DNA of 64,000 bases from Neobacillus mesonae (GTDB lineage: Bacteria > Bacillota > Bacilli > Paenibacillales > Paenibacillaceae), in contig JAMBOW010000001.1 of NCBI GenBank assembly GCA_023715865.1, positions 1 to 64,000 on the forward strand, written 5' to 3'. Positions 62,240-64,000 of this stretch are shown one piece after another. The notes under the pieces are model-generated. The model was not told the DNA's origin and did no database searches. It worked only from the letters and a program-made list of their open reading frames with translations. The translations under genes and the position numbers were made by a program. Each line of letters opens with the position of its first letter. Position 1 is the first letter of the stretch.

Positions 62240-62277
62240 ACTCGGTAAAAGAGAGTAAAGGAGACGCTGGATCAATC

Positions 62278-62631
62278 ATGACAACACAAAACTTGACGAA
62301 TTCATTACTAATAGATGATTATTTGGATCTCCTAAATTATGCGATCCGAATCGAAGATATTGAATGGCAGCAGGAAATTATGGATAACATGAAGACAATA
62401 TCGCGACAACATATAGAGAAAGACACACCGGCAATACGCAGTGAATTATGGACTCGATTTGATGCTCTTAACGATGAACTATTATATTTGTTTAAACAGC
62501 TTAAGCTGGAGAAGGATTCCGACGAGAGAGCGAAAGTCACAGAACGGATTTGGGAATTGAAATACGAACGCGTCATGATCTCCCAAAAGCTTGAGTCTAT
62601 TGTAAATGCAAAGCATCACCCTTCGAAATGA
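62278..62631 (+). CDS. Small helical protein of unknown function
   Basis: A 117-residue acidic, all-helical protein (MTTQNLTNSLLIDDYLDLLN at the start, then long charged helices such as LYLFKQLKLEKDSDERAKV). It has no signal peptide, membrane segment or recognisable family. AAAGGAG lies about 14 bases before the ATG, slightly far. It has a good promoter and its own terminator. Small charged helical proteins of this kind in Bacillales are often sporulation or stress proteins, but nothing here shows this. Confidence 0.65.
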   Translation: MTTQNLTNSLLIDDYLDLLNYAIRIEDIEWQQEIMDNMKTISRQHIEKDTPAIRSELWTRFDALNDELLYLFKQLKLEKDSDERAKVTERIWELKYERVMISQKLESIVNAKHHPSK

Positions 62632-62675
62632 GGATTTGGCACATCATAAATTCATATAGAGATGAAGAACGGAAG

Positions 62676-62707
62676 AACCGGAATGCAGATGCAGTTCGGT
62701 TTTTTTG
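62676..62707 (+). terminator. Terminator of the helical-protein gene
   Basis: AACCGGAATGC...GTTCGGTT hairpin followed by seven T. Confidence 0.82.
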
Positions 62708-62847
62708 TTGCGTATAAAAACATGAATCATGTCAGGATTGTCAGGCAGAGCGATTGCTGTTCAGCTCGGGGTATGCGGTGCGACCGTTTACTGCACAGGA
62801 CGCAGTACTTGTCTTTTAGAGATGACTGACTTAATAAAAGATCAACT

Positions 62848-62887
62848 AACAACAACAGCTCCTGAATAATCAGGAGCTGTTGTTGTT
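62848..62887. terminator. Long perfect hairpin behind the AA10 gene
   Basis: AACAACAACAGCTCCTGA and TCAGGAGCTGTTGTTGTT form an 18-bp perfect stem with a four-base loop. It lies 17 bp from the stop of the minus-strand AA10 gene and is its probable terminator, although no long T run follows on that strand. Confidence 0.75.
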
Positions 62888-62903
62888 ACGGGCGATAAAA
62901 ATA

Positions 62904-64000
62904 TTAATTAACGATCCAAAGCGCTGGAGTTGCTGTCGGCTCCCATCCTGTTAGAGAGGTATGAGCCTGACGGCATTTATAAACAACTCCGTTATACGTG
63001 ACAAGGTCATTCACTTTGTATGCTGTCCCAGGTACCCAATCCGGGGCTGATGTGGACGGCGCAGAGGTTGAAATGTTTAACGTGTTGCTGGCAGCAGATA
63101 CGTTACCCGCTGCGTCTTTTGCTTTTACGGTAAATGAGTAGCTGGTGCTGGCAGACAGACCGGTTACCATATATTCCAATGTAGAGCCGGATACGGTAGT
63201 GACAAGGGTGGAGCCTCTATAAATCTCATATCCTGTCACCGCCACATTGTCTGTTGATGCAGACCACATCAAGGAAACAGAACTTGCGGTGACACCCATG
63301 GAATGAAGGCCGCTCGGAGCTGAAGGGGCTGTTGTATCAGGGGTTCCGGCTCCAGCAGTGGTCACGGTTAAAGCGTTACTCGCAGCCGATAAATTCCCTG
63401 CCGCATCCTTTGCTTTTACGGTAAAGGAATAGCTCGTGTTAGCCGAAAGACCCGTCACATTATAAGTCAGTGCAGAACCTGGCACAGTTGCTACCAAGGT
63501 GGAGCCTCGATAGATTTCGTAACCCGTTACACCTACATTATCAGTGGAAGCATTCCAGGCAAGGGATACGCTGGTTGCGGTTGTTCCTGTTGAACGCAGG
63601 CTTGCCGGTGCAGTAGGTGCAGTCGTGTCACTCGGGTTTCCACCGCCGCCATTCAGGTTCACGTCAATGGTATTATAAAAAGCATTTCCAGTATCAGCGA
63701 TTTCCCAAACTGCGAGAATGAGATGATATCCGCTGCGGTCAGAAGGAACATTACAGCTGTGCGTTACAGTAAAGTCAGGTCTTTTGCCTCCGTCGTTGAT
63801 CGTACAAAATAGTTCAATATCGGAACGAGCAAGTGCTTTGCTCTGATCCCAGCCCGGCTTTGTAATATAGTATTTCCACTCCGTGGTCGCATGAGCTGCT
63901 GTAAGAGTCCATGTAAAGGTATTTTGACCTGTATTCATGTTTACCTTTTTCCATCTAGTAGGGGACTGTTCGTTCATTTGAGGGAATATCCCGGCTCCTG
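62904..64000 (-). CDS. AA10 lytic polysaccharide monooxygenase with two FN3 and a CBM5/12 module (N-terminus outside window)
   Basis: The frame runs off the right edge, so the signal peptide and first copper histidine are not visible. The remaining part begins inside the AA10 domain: [17 protein letters not shown], then [20 protein letters not shown] with the second copper-brace histidine (AHATT), and [13 protein letters not shown] at the end of the domain. A Gly/Thr-rich linker leads to two FN3 domains of 97 residues each and a C-terminal chitin-binding CBM5/12-type module ([20 protein letters not shown], with conserved W and Y). AA10 enzymes cleave crystalline chitin or cellulose oxidatively outside the cell. 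The architecture favours chitin. The ATG at 63975-63977 is internal. Confidence 0.92.
   Translation of the reverse strand, partial: GAGIFPQMNEQSPTRWKKVNMNTGQNTFTWTLTAAHATTEWKYYITKPGWDQSKALARSDIELFCTINDGGKRPDFTVTHSCNVPSDRSGYHLILAVWEIADTGNAFYNTIDVNLNGGGGNPSDTTAPTAPASLRSTGTTATSVSLAWNASTDNVGVTGYEIYRGSTLVATVPGSALTYNVTGLSANTSYSFTVKAKDAAGNLSAASNALTVTTAGAGTPDTTAPSAPSGLHSMGVTASSVSLMWSASTDNVAVTGYEIYRGSTLVTTVSGSTLEYMVTGLSASTSYSFTVKAKDAAGNVSAASNTLNISTSAPSTSAPDWVPGTAYKVNDLVTYNGVVYKCRQAHTSLTGWEPTATPALWIVN
63058..63640 (-). repeat. Tandem duplication encoding two FN3 domains
   Basis: Two units lie 291 bp (97 codons) apart; for example GCTTTTACGGTAAA occurs at 63121 and again at 63412. The encoded domains are nearly the same ([27 protein letters not shown] in both), showing a recent in-frame duplication or ongoing gene conversion. 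Confidence 0.85.

Noticed and set aside
1-64000. CRISPR arrays, prophage, tRNA clusters and defence islands
   Set aside because: No regularly spaced repeats, phage structural genes, tRNA cloverleafs or known defence genes were seen in the window.

Overview
The window looks like chromosomal DNA of a spore-forming Gram-positive bacterium, most likely Paenibacillus. This rests on a Bacillales-type 5S rRNA, an SLH-domain surface protein, a YesM/YesN-type two-component pair beside LplB/YtcP-type sugar permeases, a GerAB-type germination permease, a Fur box, GGAGG-type ribosome binding sites and compact hairpin/T-run terminators. The genus is an inference from gene content; nothing in the sequence names the organism.

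Layout. 1-372: the tail of an rRNA operon (23S-5S spacer, 5S rRNA, terminator). 670-11213: a three-gene operon for secreted, surface-associated glycan degradation, comprising a multidomain metallophosphatase, an SLH-anchored protein and a GH92 alpha-mannosidase with carbohydrate-binding modules. 11.6-23.8 kb: mostly single genes, including a chemoreceptor, a GerAB permease, a PadR/hydrolase pair, an alcohol dehydrogenase, a Bcr/CflA-type exporter and a three-PAS histidine kinase. 23.9-27.2 kb: a Fur-controlled siderophore uptake operon with a double-length fused permease. 27.2-35.6 kb: carbohydrate genes (AraC regulator, GH29 alpha-L-fucosidase, TIM-barrel epimerase, serine hydrolase, SDR oxidoreductase, ROK regulator with an MFS transporter). 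35.6-37.9 kb: an AT-rich stretch with a gene remnant, a DUF3841-like gene and small membrane proteins.

37.9-46.2 kb: a complete oligosaccharide sensing, uptake and hydrolysis locus (YesM-type kinase, YesN-type regulator, two permeases, binding lipoprotein, GH88 unsaturated glucuronyl hydrolase). 46.3-53.5 kb: an Lrp regulator, an exported acetamidase/formamidase-like protein, a GNAT acetyltransferase, a MerR/TipA-type operon with a GAP-family membrane protein, a deaminase with a THI5-like binding lipoprotein, and an L7/L12-like membrane peptide. 53.5-55.4 kb: a DinB-like gene and a dead IS1595-type transposase with three in-frame stops. 55.5-62.0 kb: a secreted serine hydrolase, then a LacI-Gfo/Idh-ThuA-Gfo/Idh sugar operon. 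62.3-64.0 kb: a small helical protein and the C-terminal part of an AA10 polysaccharide monooxygenase with two FN3 repeats and a chitin-binding module, cut by the window end.

The main theme is scavenging complex polysaccharides (mannan-type glycans, fucosides, uronic-acid polymers, chitin). No CRISPR array, prophage, toxin-antitoxin pair or obvious defence system was found. The strongest candidates for new biology are the surface phosphatase/SLH/GH92 operon with its shared accessory modules, the MerR operon with a tiny membrane protein and a textbook 19-bp-spacer promoter, the LacI gene lacking a normal start codon, and the Gfo-ThuA-Gfo operon.
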